The position numbers and the translations under genes were made by a program. A stretch of DNA of 64,000 bases from assembly GCA_016219965.1 (NCBI GenBank), contig JACRJM010000015.1:529857-593856 (forward strand), read 5' to 3'. A model generated the notes under the pieces. The model did not search any database. It was not told the DNA's origin and worked only from the letters and a program-made list of their open reading frames with translations. The stretch comes from Candidatus Schekmanbacteria bacterium (lineage in GTDB: Bacteria > Schekmanbacteria > GWA2-38-11 > J061). Shown here one piece after another: positions 16,661-25,970 of the stretch (positions are counted from its first letter, which is position 1; each line of letters opens with the position of its first letter).

Positions 16661-17236
16661 ATGAAGGTAATAGCATTTAATGGAAGTGCACGGAAAGATG
16701 GCAATACTTCAATAATATTGAACATTGTTCTCGATGAAATAAAATCTGAGGGGATTGAAACAGAAATTAAAAACCTCGCAGGCGAAAGAATTCAGGGTTG
16801 TATTGCATGCTACAAATGCTTTGAAAACAAAAACATGAAATGTGCTATAGATGACGATGTTGTAAACGATTACTTCAACCTGATGTATCTATCACAAGGA
16901 ATACTGCTTGGATCTCCAACATATTTTGCAGATATTTCTACCAACCTGAAAGCTCTAATAGAAAGATGTGGAATGGTGTCACGCGCTAATAACGACTTGC
17001 TAAAACGCAAAGTTGGAGCAGCAGTAATTGCCGTTAGACGAGCCGGAGCCATACATGCTTTTACTTCTATAAACTATTTCTTCCTTATTGGGCAGATGAT
17101 TGTTCCAGGTTCAAGTTACTGGAACATAGCAATAGGAAGAGAGCCAGGGGATGTTAAAAGTGACACAGAAGGTATTCAGACAATGCGTACCCTCGGTATA
17201 AACATGTCTTGGCTCTTAAAAAAAATCAACGCCTAA
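16661..17236 (+). CDS. Flavodoxin-family NAD(P)H-dependent FMN oxidoreductase
   Basis: This 191-residue cytoplasmic protein has the flavodoxin-like fold: MKVIAFNGSARKDGNTS (FMN phosphate loop), a GCIACYKCFENKNMKC Cys motif typical of the iron-sulfur-flavoprotein-like group, and GSPTYFADISTNLKALIERC for the flavin contact region. Substrate is unknown; such proteins reduce quinones, disulfides or other small acceptors, and the Cys motif may or may not hold a cluster. The start is secured by AAGGAGG 8 bases upstream. Its stop is one base from the end of the convergent OB-fold protein gene. Confidence 0.85.
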   Translation: MKVIAFNGSARKDGNTSIILNIVLDEIKSEGIETEIKNLAGERIQGCIACYKCFENKNMKCAIDDDVVNDYFNLMYLSQGILLGSPTYFADISTNLKALIERCGMVSRANNDLLKRKVGAAVIAVRRAGAIHAFTSINYFFLIGQMIVPGSSYWNIAIGREPGDVKSDTEGIQTMRTLGINMSWLLKKINA

Positions 17237-17237
17237 C

Positions 17238-17999
17238 CTACTTTGATATTTTAGCATTTTCAACTATCACGCTATATTTATAACCTGAACCAAAATCTTT
17301 ATCTTTGTATAATATGCCGCTAGCAACTACTACATCGCCAACTGAAGGCATATCCTGTGTAGTTACAACTATGTCATTATTCTTTTTATCATCACTTCCT
17401 GTACCGTCTTGCAGATGTACCCAGTTTTTTTTCATTATTCCAGGAGATACCTTGACAACTTTTCCTTTAACGACAACATTTTTATTGTCTAGCTGCTTAC
17501 TTTTTTCATACAGCTCGCTGACTGTGTAAGCATTTGGACCACTCGCTTTACTAACTTTTATTTTTTCTACAGATTTTGCTGTTTGTGTATGGCTCTCGGT
17601 GGTGCTTAACTTTGATGGTTGTGATGTTACACCTTTTTTACCTACAACTCCTGGCGAAAAAATTATATTTTCAAATGTTCTATTTAGTGTCTTGCTTGTA
17701 AAACTTGGCATTAAATTACCTGCCTGAAAAACTACTTCCTCTCCTACTTTCACGTCTGCGACAGGTGCAGCAACCCAAGTTTTTTTCCCGTTTTTTTCCA
17801 GTAATACATATGTATAGCCGCCGCTGTTAAATGTTTCCACCACTTTCCCGACAATAGTAGGGACTTCAGTTGTAGCCTTATTCATATCACTTATAGTTAT
17901 ACTATCCGATGCTCCTTGGGCAGCCATTAAAAGCGTTCCGTAGTTAAGTGTTAAAAGACATAGAAATAAAGATAATTGTAGCTTCATTGCAAACTTCAT
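17238..17999 (-). CDS. Exported protein with two NrfJ-like OB-fold domains
   Basis: This 253-residue protein has a signal peptide (residues 1-27, cleavage near LMA-AQG). Domain 1 (about 47-118, IVGKVVETFNSGGYTYVLLE ... TWVAAP) and domain 2 (about 160-250, ELYEKSKQLDNKNVVVKGKVVKVSPGIMKKNWVHLQDGTG) both read as small beta-barrels of the NrfJ / periplasmic nucleic-acid-binding-like OB type, joined by a Ser/Thr-rich linker. In some genomes similar proteins accompany c-type cytochrome nitrite reductases; no such gene is here. It acts in the periplasm; the ligand is unknown. Confidence 0.7.
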   Translation of the reverse strand: MKFAMKLQLSLFLCLLTLNYGTLLMAAQGASDSITISDMNKATTEVPTIVGKVVETFNSGGYTYVLLEKNGKKTWVAAPVADVKVGEEVVFQAGNLMPSFTSKTLNRTFENIIFSPGVVGKKGVTSQPSKLSTTESHTQTAKSVEKIKVSKASGPNAYTVSELYEKSKQLDNKNVVVKGKVVKVSPGIMKKNWVHLQDGTGSDDKKNNDIVVTTQDMPSVGDVVVASGILYKDKDFGSGYKYSVIVENAKISK

Positions 18000-18318
18000 A
18001 AAAGTTCTCCTTAAGTTTTATTGATTGTCATCTCAATTCAATATTCATCTCACCTAAACGAAAAAATATATTATTTCTTCTAGATGAAATTAACAAGCAT
18101 TTGTTATGATAACATTGCCTTTTTAAATAAAATATATTAAATTCACATTACTTTAATGGAGGTTGATCCATTGATATTATTGGAAAAATTCAATTAATAT
18201 TAATATTTAAAAAAACAACTTCGAATTAATCTTTATTAATAACATCTTTATTAAATTATACCCCGAATCGAACGGAATTCTAAAACTGAGTTATTAAATA
18301 ATAAAATGGAGGGAAGTA
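18000..18318. other. AT-rich divergent intergenic region upstream of fbp
   Basis: The 319-base gap lies between the OB-fold protein (minus) and fbp (plus). A loose TTGATA-N18-TAATAT pair (18171-18200) is the best promoter candidate and would give a long leader. ATCTTTATTAA occurs twice near 18229-18254. No ORF with a convincing start, no tRNA and no stable hairpin was seen. Confidence 0.45.
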
Positions 18319-19296
18319 ATGCAATTCGAACAGACATTCATGAATTTCCTGCTCCAGCACCAGGAAACACACAACCGTACTCATCATTTCCTTATACTTA
18401 TGGATGCATTAATAAGTGCAGCTAAACATATTCAATACTATTATCTAACTGGAGCATTAAGGGGAAATCTTGGTTCAGCTTCAACCGTTAATATTCAAGG
18501 TGAGGATGTAATGAGGATGGATCAAATTGCACATGAGATTACCATTCATTATCTCAAAACTTCTGGCCGCGTCATACATGCTATAAGCGAAGAATCTGAT
18601 GATATTATTCCTTTAAACATTGATGGAGGGCGCTATTTCGTTTATTTTGATCCACTTGATGGATCATCGAATGTCGCTCATGTTCTTCCTGTAGGATTCC
18701 TTTTTGGAATTGCCAAAAGGAACCTTAATGGAGATGAAGATTTTCATTTAAGAAAAGGAAGGGAGTTTATAGCTGCAGGGATGTTTGTTATACCTACCGG
18801 AACTTTTACCCTTGCATTAAGGGAGGCCGGAACATGGAGATTTCACATCGATGAAACTATGAATTATGTTAAACCAGTAAGAATGAACCTACCAGAGAAT
18901 AATAAAAACTGGGAGCTCTCATTCAACTCAACAAATCGCTTCACCTATAATAATAAAATTCAAAAATGGATAGCTGATAATGAAAGAAAATTTGCATTCA
19001 GATATATAGGTGCACTGGCGGGAGATTTTCACAGACTCCTCTCAAACGGAGGGATGTTTATGTATCCTGCGATTGTCAATCATCCCGATTCAAAGAAAAA
19101 CCGGCCTGATGGTAAGCTCAGGCTTATGTATGAGGCTGCTGTTGTAGCGTTTATGTGTCGTGAAGCAGGAGGACATGCAATTGATGAAAAAGGCAATTCT
19201 ATTTTAGAAGTACAGCCCAATAAGCCTCATCAGCGAACAGCCCTTTATGTTGGATCAAAAACAATTGTTGAAGATATCTTGAGCTTGTTGAGTTGA
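18319..19296 (+). CDS. fbp: Class 1 fructose-1,6-bisphosphatase
   Basis: The 325-residue cytoplasmic enzyme hydrolyses fructose 1,6-bisphosphate for gluconeogenesis. Motifs in order are ISEESDD (metal ligands), FDPLDGSSN (metal and catalytic loop), FRYIGALAGDFHRLL, GGMFMYPAIVNHPDSKKN and KLRLMYEAAVVAFMCREAGG (substrate and metal site). Length and order match the class I family. The ATG is preceded by a good GGAGGGA site. It is monocistronic and convergent with the response regulator gene 50 bases away. Confidence 0.96.
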   Translation: MQFEQTFMNFLLQHQETHNRTHHFLILMDALISAAKHIQYYYLTGALRGNLGSASTVNIQGEDVMRMDQIAHEITIHYLKTSGRVIHAISEESDDIIPLNIDGGRYFVYFDPLDGSSNVAHVLPVGFLFGIAKRNLNGDEDFHLRKGREFIAAGMFVIPTGTFTLALREAGTWRFHIDETMNYVKPVRMNLPENNKNWELSFNSTNRFTYNNKIQKWIADNERKFAFRYIGALAGDFHRLLSNGGMFMYPAIVNHPDSKKNRPDGKLRLMYEAAVVAFMCREAGGHAIDEKGNSILEVQPNKPHQRTALYVGSKTIVEDILSLLS

Positions 19297-19345
19297 GAGA
19301 AACAATAATAATTATGTAGAATTATTTTATAAATCAAGTGTTCTT

Positions 19346-20173
19346 CTAGTTTTCTAGTTCATCAAACACTATTAGAGCACCGCACCAACCGTCATTTCTT
19401 TTAATAAAAGAACCATTCGTTTTAAATTTAAAGCCGTCTATTTCAATATGTTCTTCAAGCTTTCCCTTCTCTATAAGTCTATCAATGAACAGGTTAATAT
19501 TCTCAGGAAGAATATCCTCTCTATTCATTCCTACAATATTTTCTCCAACAAAATTTATTAAATTCATGCCTTTTTTATTACACAGAACTAAACTTCCCTC
19601 CGAATCTACGCCTACTACTGCAACTGGTAAATAATTAAGAATTTCCTGTGAGTGGTTAATAACTTTCCTTTGAACCATAAGCATGGAGTTTCTTTCCTTT
19701 GCCAGTTTTTCTAAGTATTTATTTAATTTTTGGATCTCTTCGTTTGTTTTTTTGAGTTTGTCAGTTAACTGCGTATTCTTTTTATAAAGAAAATATCTTT
19801 CAACTGCATTTAAAATTTCAATTTTAAATGTGTCATCATTCCATGGCTTTGCTATAACCTTATAAATTTTGCCGCTATTTACTGCCTGAACTACAGCATT
19901 TGTATCAGTGTGTTCTGACAGAGCTATTCTAATAGTATCAGGAAATATTTCTGATACTTTCTGTAGAAATTCCACACCATTCATCTCGGGCATTTTATAA
20001 TCAGCAATAACAATTTGAGCTGGAATTGAAACGTTGTTATTCAGAATATCAAGTCCTTCTTTCCCAGATTGCGCTGTAATTATTTCGTAATCAGAGTCTA
20101 TAAACACTTTTATTATTGAATTAAGAATAGCTATATCATTTGCAACGCACAAAATTCCTATCGGTTCATCCAT
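19346..20173 (-). CDS. Response regulator with C-terminal PAS domain
   Basis: This 275-residue protein has an N-terminal receiver (about 5-120) with phospho-acceptor Asp58 (IVIADYKMPEMNG) and the conserved Lys in KVIAKPWNDDTF. A coiled coil follows (about 125-165), then a PAS domain (about 170-270, LNYLPVAVVGVDSEGSLVLCNKKG). The usual acidic pair near the start is replaced (CVANDIA where VDDE is expected), which may weaken Mg binding. No output DNA-binding or catalytic domain is present, so it probably works by protein contact. It is a single gene; partner kinase unknown. Confidence 0.82.
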   Translation of the reverse strand: MDEPIGILCVANDIAILNSIIKVFIDSDYEIITAQSGKEGLDILNNNVSIPAQIVIADYKMPEMNGVEFLQKVSEIFPDTIRIALSEHTDTNAVVQAVNSGKIYKVIAKPWNDDTFKIEILNAVERYFLYKKNTQLTDKLKKTNEEIQKLNKYLEKLAKERNSMLMVQRKVINHSQEILNYLPVAVVGVDSEGSLVLCNKKGMNLINFVGENIVGMNREDILPENINLFIDRLIEKGKLEEHIEIDGFKFKTNGSFIKRNDGWCGALIVFDELEN

Positions 20174-20254
20174 TCTACTTTATCTCCCATTTTATTTAAC
20201 TATCGGCATACTAATATCTATCTTATGAATGAATTACGATGTTAAAAAATTTAT

Positions 20255-20293
20255 AAAAAAAAAGGCTGTAAATTTTTTTCAAAATTTACAGCC
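20255..20293 (-). terminator. Rho-independent terminator of the TolB-like gene
   Basis: A perfect 13-base stem (GGCTGTAAATTTT at 20264-20276 against 20281-20293) with a 4-base loop is followed, on the minus strand, by a run of nine T. It lies 22 bases after the stop of the gene at 20315-21358. Confidence 0.9.
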
Positions 20294-20314
20294 CTTACTT
20301 TTAAAAAGTAATTG

Positions 20315-21358
20315 TTAGTCTTTAAAAGAACTTATATCCATGATGAACAAAGACAGTGTGCGTTCACCTGGAGGAGCGTTACGGCTTGATGAAAACATCA
20401 TCATTTTTCCATCAGGAGAAATAGAAGGGAATCCATCAAAAGCATCAGTGTATGTAAGACGAGTTTGTTTTCCAGTTTCCATATTCATCATATATATTTC
20501 AAAGTTTGGACCTGGATGTGTCTTAGCAGGTAATATTTTAACAAAAGCAAAGTGCTTTCCGTCAGGATGCGGAAAAGGAGCCCAGTTAAAGCCTTCCTTG
20601 GTAATCTGTGTCAAGGTGCCAGTGCCGTCGTCTTTAATTGTAAAAATCTGCATTTCTTTGGAAGGTTTGCCTTCATCCTCTTTTTTCCATGCACGGGTGA
20701 GTATTGTTTTTGAGTCAGACATATAGTTAGCACCACCTTCCTGCCAGTCAGGAGTATGGGTAATCTGTGTCTCGCCTGTACCGTCAAAGTTCATTTTCCA
20801 AAGGTCCATCATGCCGTTAATCTGGCGGCCAAAAAGAATCCATTTGCCGTCAGGAGAAACTGTTACTTCAGCATCGTAGTAGTTGTTGTTGGTAAGTCGC
20901 TTTTCATTTTTGCCGTCAAGGTCAGACATATAAAGCTCAGCTCCCTGCGGATAATCTTTCGGGTCAGACCAGTTGCCTTTTGGCATGTCAAGGTGATCTT
21001 TTGTTGAAGTCCAAACTATGTGTTTGCCATCAGGGCAGAAATAATTGCAGGCATCCTCCCCCTTATTATTGAGGCAGAAAATATTTGTGCCGTCAATATT
21101 TGCTGTATAAGCATGATATGCATTGGGATCTTTTTTTGCGTCTTCCGGAAACTGTGCTTGACAGATAAGGCTCTTGCTGTCAGGAGAAAAATATGACTCG
21201 GCAGCTTTTGGGATGTTAGGAATGTGCTTTACCGGGAGTTCCTGGCTAACTTCTTGAGGTTTTACATCTTCTGCTACTGCAGTTTGTAAATTAAAAAATA
21301 GGGTAAACATAGTCATAACGAAAAAAAACATACAAACAGCAAAAACTCTTTTTTTCAT
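20315..21358 (-). CDS. Exported TolB-like beta-propeller protein (PD40/WD40 repeats)
   Basis: The 347-residue protein has a signal peptide (residues 1-29, cleavage near AVA-ED) and then at least five to six repeats of the PD40 type: SYFSPDSKSLICQA, NYFCPDGKHIVWTS, VTVSPDGKWILFGR, NYMSDSKTILTR, PFPHPDGKHFAFVK and PSISPDGKMMMFSSSR, alternating with LYMSDLDGKNEKRLT-like strands. This is the propeller half of TolB, but the N-terminal TolB domain and the rest of the Tol-Pal system are missing here. It is probably a periplasmic propeller of unknown ligand. It has its own terminator and is monocistronic. Confidence 0.85.
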   Translation of the reverse strand: MKKRVFAVCMFFFVMTMFTLFFNLQTAVAEDVKPQEVSQELPVKHIPNIPKAAESYFSPDSKSLICQAQFPEDAKKDPNAYHAYTANIDGTNIFCLNNKGEDACNYFCPDGKHIVWTSTKDHLDMPKGNWSDPKDYPQGAELYMSDLDGKNEKRLTNNNYYDAEVTVSPDGKWILFGRQINGMMDLWKMNFDGTGETQITHTPDWQEGGANYMSDSKTILTRAWKKEDEGKPSKEMQIFTIKDDGTGTLTQITKEGFNWAPFPHPDGKHFAFVKILPAKTHPGPNFEIYMMNMETGKQTRLTYTDAFDGFPSISPDGKMMMFSSSRNAPPGERTLSLFIMDISSFKD

Positions 21359-21529
21359 GCATTTCTCCTTTTATATTGTTTGTTCAAAAGCATTCTGCAA
21401 ATCCTTAAATGGGAGTATATACTTTGTGAGGTTAATTCAAGTCAAGGTTAATTGTATTTGCTTTTTGTAAATGTTTTTAATTATTTGTGAAAATATGATT
21501 GACTGAACTTGTATAGACTTTGCAATTTA

Positions 21530-22444
21530 TTAGTTCATCAAGAGACCGTACCTCAATCCCATTGTGCTTGTAATAACAAAAGAATAATTAAAATGGTTCA
21601 TTATTTCCTGCAGTATAACAGCTCCTGCAAGAATCACATCTGCCCGATCCGGATGAAGACCAGTTATTTTCTTACGCTCTTCAATTTTTAACATAGAGAG
21701 CTTATCAATAAGCTCTTCTAATCTTTGTATTTCAATTTTGTATCCCTCAATTAAACTCCTTTTGTAATGCATAATACCAAGCATTATCTGTGCGACAGTA
21801 GTAACTGTTCCAGCAACGCCTATACAGCACTCTGCTTCCCATTCAGAAGGGATTATTTCAGATAATTTTCTTTGTACAATTTTCCTCAGTAATTTCATTT
21901 CGAAAGGTGTTGGCGGGTCATCTCTCAAGCATTCTTCTGTCATTCTAACTGAACCACATTGCAAGCTTCTTACTTTTTCAATTTTACTTTCTTTTCCAAC
22001 TATAAATTCTGTGCTACCCCCTCCGATATCAACAACAAGCATCCGATTGATGTGAAATGACTTCGCTGATGTTATTGCAGATTCATATACCAACTCTGCT
22101 TCTCTATCACCAGATATTATCTCTACATCTATGTTGACACTTTGTTTTGCCAAGGCAATAAATTCACTTGAATTCTTTGCATCTCTTACTGCACTTGTTG
22201 CAACTACTTTGACAACTGATGCCCCAAGTTCAGTAGCTATTTTTTTATATTCTTGCAGAACATTGATTGTTCTTTTCATTGCATCATACTTTAAAAACGA
22301 ACTGTCACTAACTCCCTCCCCTATTCTTGTAATTCTTGCATCTTCCGCAAGAATTTCAAAATTATTCCCTTCCTCTTTTGAGCTAATTACAAGAAGGAGC
22401 ACAGAATTTGTTCCAATATCTATAGATGCTTTTATAGAATCCAT
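21530..22444 (-). CDS. Ppx/GppA-type exopolyphosphatase / pppGpp phosphatase
   Basis: The 304-residue protein belongs to the ASKHA superfamily and corresponds to the catalytic N-terminal half of Ppx/GppA: ASIDIGTNSVLLLV (phosphate 1 loop), VVATSAVRDAKNSSEF, ISGDREAELVY and VVDIGGGSTEFIVG. It lacks the C-terminal HD domain of longer homologues. An HD-domain protein is encoded directly upstream as a separate gene (22473-23885), which is worth noting but is of a different HD family (COG1078). It hydrolyses polyphosphate or pppGpp; which one cannot be told from sequence. Confidence 0.9.
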   Translation of the reverse strand: MDSIKASIDIGTNSVLLLVISSKEEGNNFEILAEDARITRIGEGVSDSSFLKYDAMKRTINVLQEYKKIATELGASVVKVVATSAVRDAKNSSEFIALAKQSVNIDVEIISGDREAELVYESAITSAKSFHINRMLVVDIGGGSTEFIVGKESKIEKVRSLQCGSVRMTEECLRDDPPTPFEMKLLRKIVQRKLSEIIPSEWEAECCIGVAGTVTTVAQIMLGIMHYKRSLIEGYKIEIQRLEELIDKLSMLKIEERKKITGLHPDRADVILAGAVILQEIMNHFNYSFVITSTMGLRYGLLMN

Positions 22445-22472
22445 TTTATAAGATAAAATAGTAGCTCGTAGC

Positions 22473-23885
22473 TCAAATATTTGTTTTTAACCTATCAAAT
22501 GTGCTGCCGGTGAGAGCACTCATAGCAATGTCTCCTACAATCTTGTCATATTGGTGCTTAAGTGTAAAAACCCTATAATGAAAAACTTTCGATGGTATAA
22601 ATTCAAATAATTCTTTCAGGGCTTCTTTAGATATTTTGTCAGAGTTCGGATTATAAATATAGATTTGTTCATTTCCCATTGATAGAGGATTTTCAGGTCG
22701 AGGATCTTGTTCCTGAACATCCACTGCAAAATTTAAATCTTTCAATTCTTCTGGAAGCCGTTCCCTGATTCTTTGAGTCCATTCTTTTTCGCTTATTACT
22801 GGATTTGCCACATTTAATTGTTCCATGCTCCTCGTATAATCAAATGCGAGTTTCCACTTTGGTTTTCTCAAAAGTATCATCTCCCACTCTTTTGAAAGTT
22901 CTTTTTTAACTTTCACATTTGAAGTCTTCCAGTTAGTAACTTCTTCAGAAAGTGACCAGTCTGTAAGCTTAAGATACTTGTCTAGGTTATCTATTGGATT
23001 GTCCTGAAATATAAGAGATGTTGTCTTCCTGAATATTTCCCTTAAATGAAGATCAATGGCCCTTGTAGTTCTATGATAATACACATTAGAATAAAGGTAA
23101 AAACGGGCATTTAAAAACATTGTCAGAGCAGAAGTACCTGCCTTATGGAGAGTTAATCCTTTGTCAGAATAAAATGTGTAATATATTAGTCTGTCTATAT
23201 CGACTGGTCCAACCTTAACTCCGCACATATATGAATCCCTGAGAACATAATCCATATTATCCGCAGTATAAATCCCGTTAAAAATTGGAAGTAACATTCT
23301 AAGCCATTGAGGATATCCTTCAGTTTTTTTTATTTTTTCTTTTTTTATAAGAAGAGCTACATATTCAGGTTTAAGAATTTCACCTGATTTAAATTCTCCA
23401 GAAGGACTTCTTCTTATTTTCTTTATCAACCCTGCAAGTTTTTCATTTATTATCCTTTGCCCCAAATCCTCATGAGTGATCCCGTAGTAGTCAAGAAAGT
23501 TATCATCAAAAAAATGGCCAAATGGCCCGTGTCCAACATCATGAAGAAGCCCTGTAACTCTTAAAAGCTCTTCAATATAGTTGGCTGAGGGACAGTCTTT
23601 GCATTTTTTTTTCAGGAATGGATAAAGATGCTTTCCCAAACGTCCTGCAATATGCATTGCACCTAAAGAATGCTGGAACCTGCTATGTTCAGCAGACGGG
23701 AAAACCCATCTTAGGCTCTGAAGTTGATATATGCGCCTTAATCTTTGCAACCATGGAGTATCAATAAGTTCTTTTTCAGAAGACTCTTTGTTGTTCCGCG
23801 GTAAAGTGAAAATAATGTATGAATGAACAGGATCTGCAATTAGCGCAGATCCTTCATAAAATTGCTCAAACTCTTCTTTATCCAT
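22473..23885 (-). CDS. HD-superfamily phosphohydrolase (COG1078, dGTPase-like)
   Basis: This 470-residue protein has the HD metal site of the dGTPase-like branch: SRFQHSLGAMHIAG (first His, about 72), LLHDVGHGPFGH (His115-Asp116) and ADNMDYVLRDSYMCG (last Asp). In this family the enzyme removes triphosphate from nucleotides or acts on related substrates; the real substrate is not predictable. A CKDCPS pair (about 95-99) is unusual and may be a disulfide or metal site. It lies 41 bases downstream of the helicase gene and 28 bases upstream of the Ppx-like gene, so the three probably form an operon. Confidence 0.85.
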   Translation of the reverse strand: MDKEEFEQFYEGSALIADPVHSYIIFTLPRNNKESSEKELIDTPWLQRLRRIYQLQSLRWVFPSAEHSRFQHSLGAMHIAGRLGKHLYPFLKKKCKDCPSANYIEELLRVTGLLHDVGHGPFGHFFDDNFLDYYGITHEDLGQRIINEKLAGLIKKIRRSPSGEFKSGEILKPEYVALLIKKEKIKKTEGYPQWLRMLLPIFNGIYTADNMDYVLRDSYMCGVKVGPVDIDRLIYYTFYSDKGLTLHKAGTSALTMFLNARFYLYSNVYYHRTTRAIDLHLREIFRKTTSLIFQDNPIDNLDKYLKLTDWSLSEEVTNWKTSNVKVKKELSKEWEMILLRKPKWKLAFDYTRSMEQLNVANPVISEKEWTQRIRERLPEELKDLNFAVDVQEQDPRPENPLSMGNEQIYIYNPNSDKISKEALKELFEFIPSKVFHYRVFTLKHQYDKIVGDIAMSALTGSTFDRLKTNI

Positions 23886-23926
23886 TTTTTCACTTTTACA
23901 TAGTAATAGTTATGGTAATGTGTTTT

Positions 23927-25915
23927 TCAATCATCATCTACCAGTGCCCAATGCTCAAGCAAGCTTCCAGGTATACCTGTTAGAAATTGTGATGGTTTAG
24001 TAAGCAGAATACCACTTCCACGCTCATAAATATTAACCGGATAAGAAATGAAAAGATTCTCTTTTGCTCTAGTGGCTGCAACATACATCAGTCTTCTTTC
24101 TTCTTCAAGCTCATCTTCGCGCCAAAGTGAATAGCTGGATGGGAATATCCCTTCCAATGTCCATATTATGAAAACAGTGTGCCATTCAAGGCCTTTTGCT
24201 GAGTGGATTGTTGAGAGTACAAGCAAATCATCATATTTATCTTCCGCTGTTACGTCAGAAATACTTTTCCGTTCAGATGGTGGTTCTAACACCATATCGC
24301 TTGCTAACGTTTCCATATTCTTGAACCTTTCAGAAATAGCAATGAAGTGATCAATGTCTTTAACTCTTTTAGGATAGTCATCATATTTTTCTTTTAATAT
24401 TGGCAAATAGTATTCAATTATAAATCTAATCTGTTCTGCTACTGATAACGTTTTATCATTAAGTTTGAATAAAAGATCGAGCAGCTTTTTGATTCCTTCT
24501 TTGTTTCGTTTATTTGCATATGAAAGTATCTTATCTTTATCAGTAATAATTGATGTATTCTTCATTACTTCAGCAAGCAGCATAGCTGTTTTTTCTCCAA
24601 GACCATCTATGAGCTGAAGCATCCTACTCCAGCTAATTATGTCATTTCGATTGATCATAACACGTATGAAAGAAAGAATATCTTTGATATGAGATGTTTC
24701 TATAAATTTAAAACCACCATATTTTACATAAGGAATATTCCTGCGGTTTAATTCTATTTCAAGATCATATGATAAATGTCCAAACCTGAAAAGTACTGCA
24801 ATATCTCTTAAATCTACACCTTCCTCATTAAGTTCCATGATTTTTTGGACTACAAATCTTGACTGATAAAATTCGTCAGGAGCTTTTATAAGTGCTGGTG
24901 CATTTCCTGTATTTTTAGATGAAAATAATTTTTTAGGGTATTTTTCTTTAGCTGAACTGATAATTTTGTTTGTTAAATCAAGGACACTCTGCGTGCTTCT
25001 GTAATTTTCCTCGAGAGTAATCAGTTTAGTGCCCGGAAATTCTTTTGGGAAATCCATAATATTCCTAAATGTTGCTCCCCTAAAAGAATAAATGCTTTGA
25101 GAATCATCCCCTACAGCAACAACGTTATCATGAGTATAAGCTAATAATCTGACCATTTGTGCCTGAATCCGGTTAGTATCCTGATATTCATCAACCATTA
25201 TATACTGGTAAAATTGAGACAATTTATGCCTAACATCTTCTTTCTGTTCGAGGATATGATTAGTCAAGATAAGCAGATCATCATAATCTACAAGGTTATT
25301 TTCTTTTTTGTATGATATATAGTTATCTTTAAGTTTTACAATTTCATCTGTCCATTCCTCAAAATGCGGACAGTCTTTTTTTATAGCTTCATTTATTGAT
25401 ATGCATTGGTTTACACTGAGGCTTATAATATTTTGGATGGTATTTTTTTTGGGAAATCTTTTTTCCTTATCTGACAGACCTAATTTGTTTCTTATAATAC
25501 CTATAACATCTTCATTATCTCCTCTGTCCAGAATTGTAAAATTATTATTCATCCCAATTAAATGGACATATTTTCTAAGTAAGCTATTTGCAAATGAATG
25601 AAAAGTTCCCCCTGAGACTTTTTCGCATCTGTTATCAATAAGTATGGACGAACGCCTAAGCATCTCCTGAGCAGCTTTTTTTGTAAAGGTAAGAAGTAAG
25701 ATTGATTCAGGGAATATATTGTCATTAATTAGTCTTGCGACTCTGTATATGAGAGTTCTTGTTTTACCACTTCCAGCACCTGCAATGACAAGCATAGGGC
25801 CGTTGCGGTGCATAACTGCCTCATATTGGGTACTATTGAGATCCTCTTTATAATCTATTGGTTTATTTAAGTGAATTTCTTCATTTGTATGTTTAACTAA
25901 TATATATTTTTCCAT
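23927..25915 (-). CDS. UvrD/PcrA/Rep-type superfamily 1 DNA helicase
   Basis: The 662-residue protein has all SF1A motifs: Q motif NSTQYEAVMHRNGPMLVIAG, Walker A GAGSGKTRTLIYRV, motif Ia TFTKKAAQEM, Walker B VDEYQDTN, motif III VGDDSQSIYSFRGA, motif IV LEENYRS, motif V VSTIHSAKGLEW and motif VI VAATRAKENL. It unwinds DNA 3' to 5' and would work in repair or replication restart. It is a little shorter than PcrA/UvrD (about 720), lacking most of the C-terminal tail that contacts RNA polymerase or UvrB. A housekeeping role is likely; UvrD versus Rep cannot be settled. Confidence 0.93.
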   Translation of the reverse strand: MEKYILVKHTNEEIHLNKPIDYKEDLNSTQYEAVMHRNGPMLVIAGAGSGKTRTLIYRVARLINDNIFPESILLLTFTKKAAQEMLRRSSILIDNRCEKVSGGTFHSFANSLLRKYVHLIGMNNNFTILDRGDNEDVIGIIRNKLGLSDKEKRFPKKNTIQNIISLSVNQCISINEAIKKDCPHFEEWTDEIVKLKDNYISYKKENNLVDYDDLLILTNHILEQKEDVRHKLSQFYQYIMVDEYQDTNRIQAQMVRLLAYTHDNVVAVGDDSQSIYSFRGATFRNIMDFPKEFPGTKLITLEENYRSTQSVLDLTNKIISSAKEKYPKKLFSSKNTGNAPALIKAPDEFYQSRFVVQKIMELNEEGVDLRDIAVLFRFGHLSYDLEIELNRRNIPYVKYGGFKFIETSHIKDILSFIRVMINRNDIISWSRMLQLIDGLGEKTAMLLAEVMKNTSIITDKDKILSYANKRNKEGIKKLLDLLFKLNDKTLSVAEQIRFIIEYYLPILKEKYDDYPKRVKDIDHFIAISERFKNMETLASDMVLEPPSERKSISDVTAEDKYDDLLVLSTIHSAKGLEWHTVFIIWTLEGIFPSSYSLWREDELEEERRLMYVAATRAKENLFISYPVNIYERGSGILLTKPSQFLTGIPGSLLEHWALVDDD

Positions 25916-25970
25916 TTTATTCCGGCATAATTATTAACGTAGGCCCGTAAAGATCTAAGTAATGAAGAAA

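Noticed and set aside
18165-18250. GGAGG followed by short frames upstream of fbp
   Set aside because: Frames after the GGAGG at about 18158 are 3-20 codons with non-standard starts; not supported as a gene.
20340-21007. Plus-strand ORFs across the TolB-like gene
   Set aside because: The minus-strand gene has signal peptide, repeats and terminator; the opposite frames have no recognisable domains.
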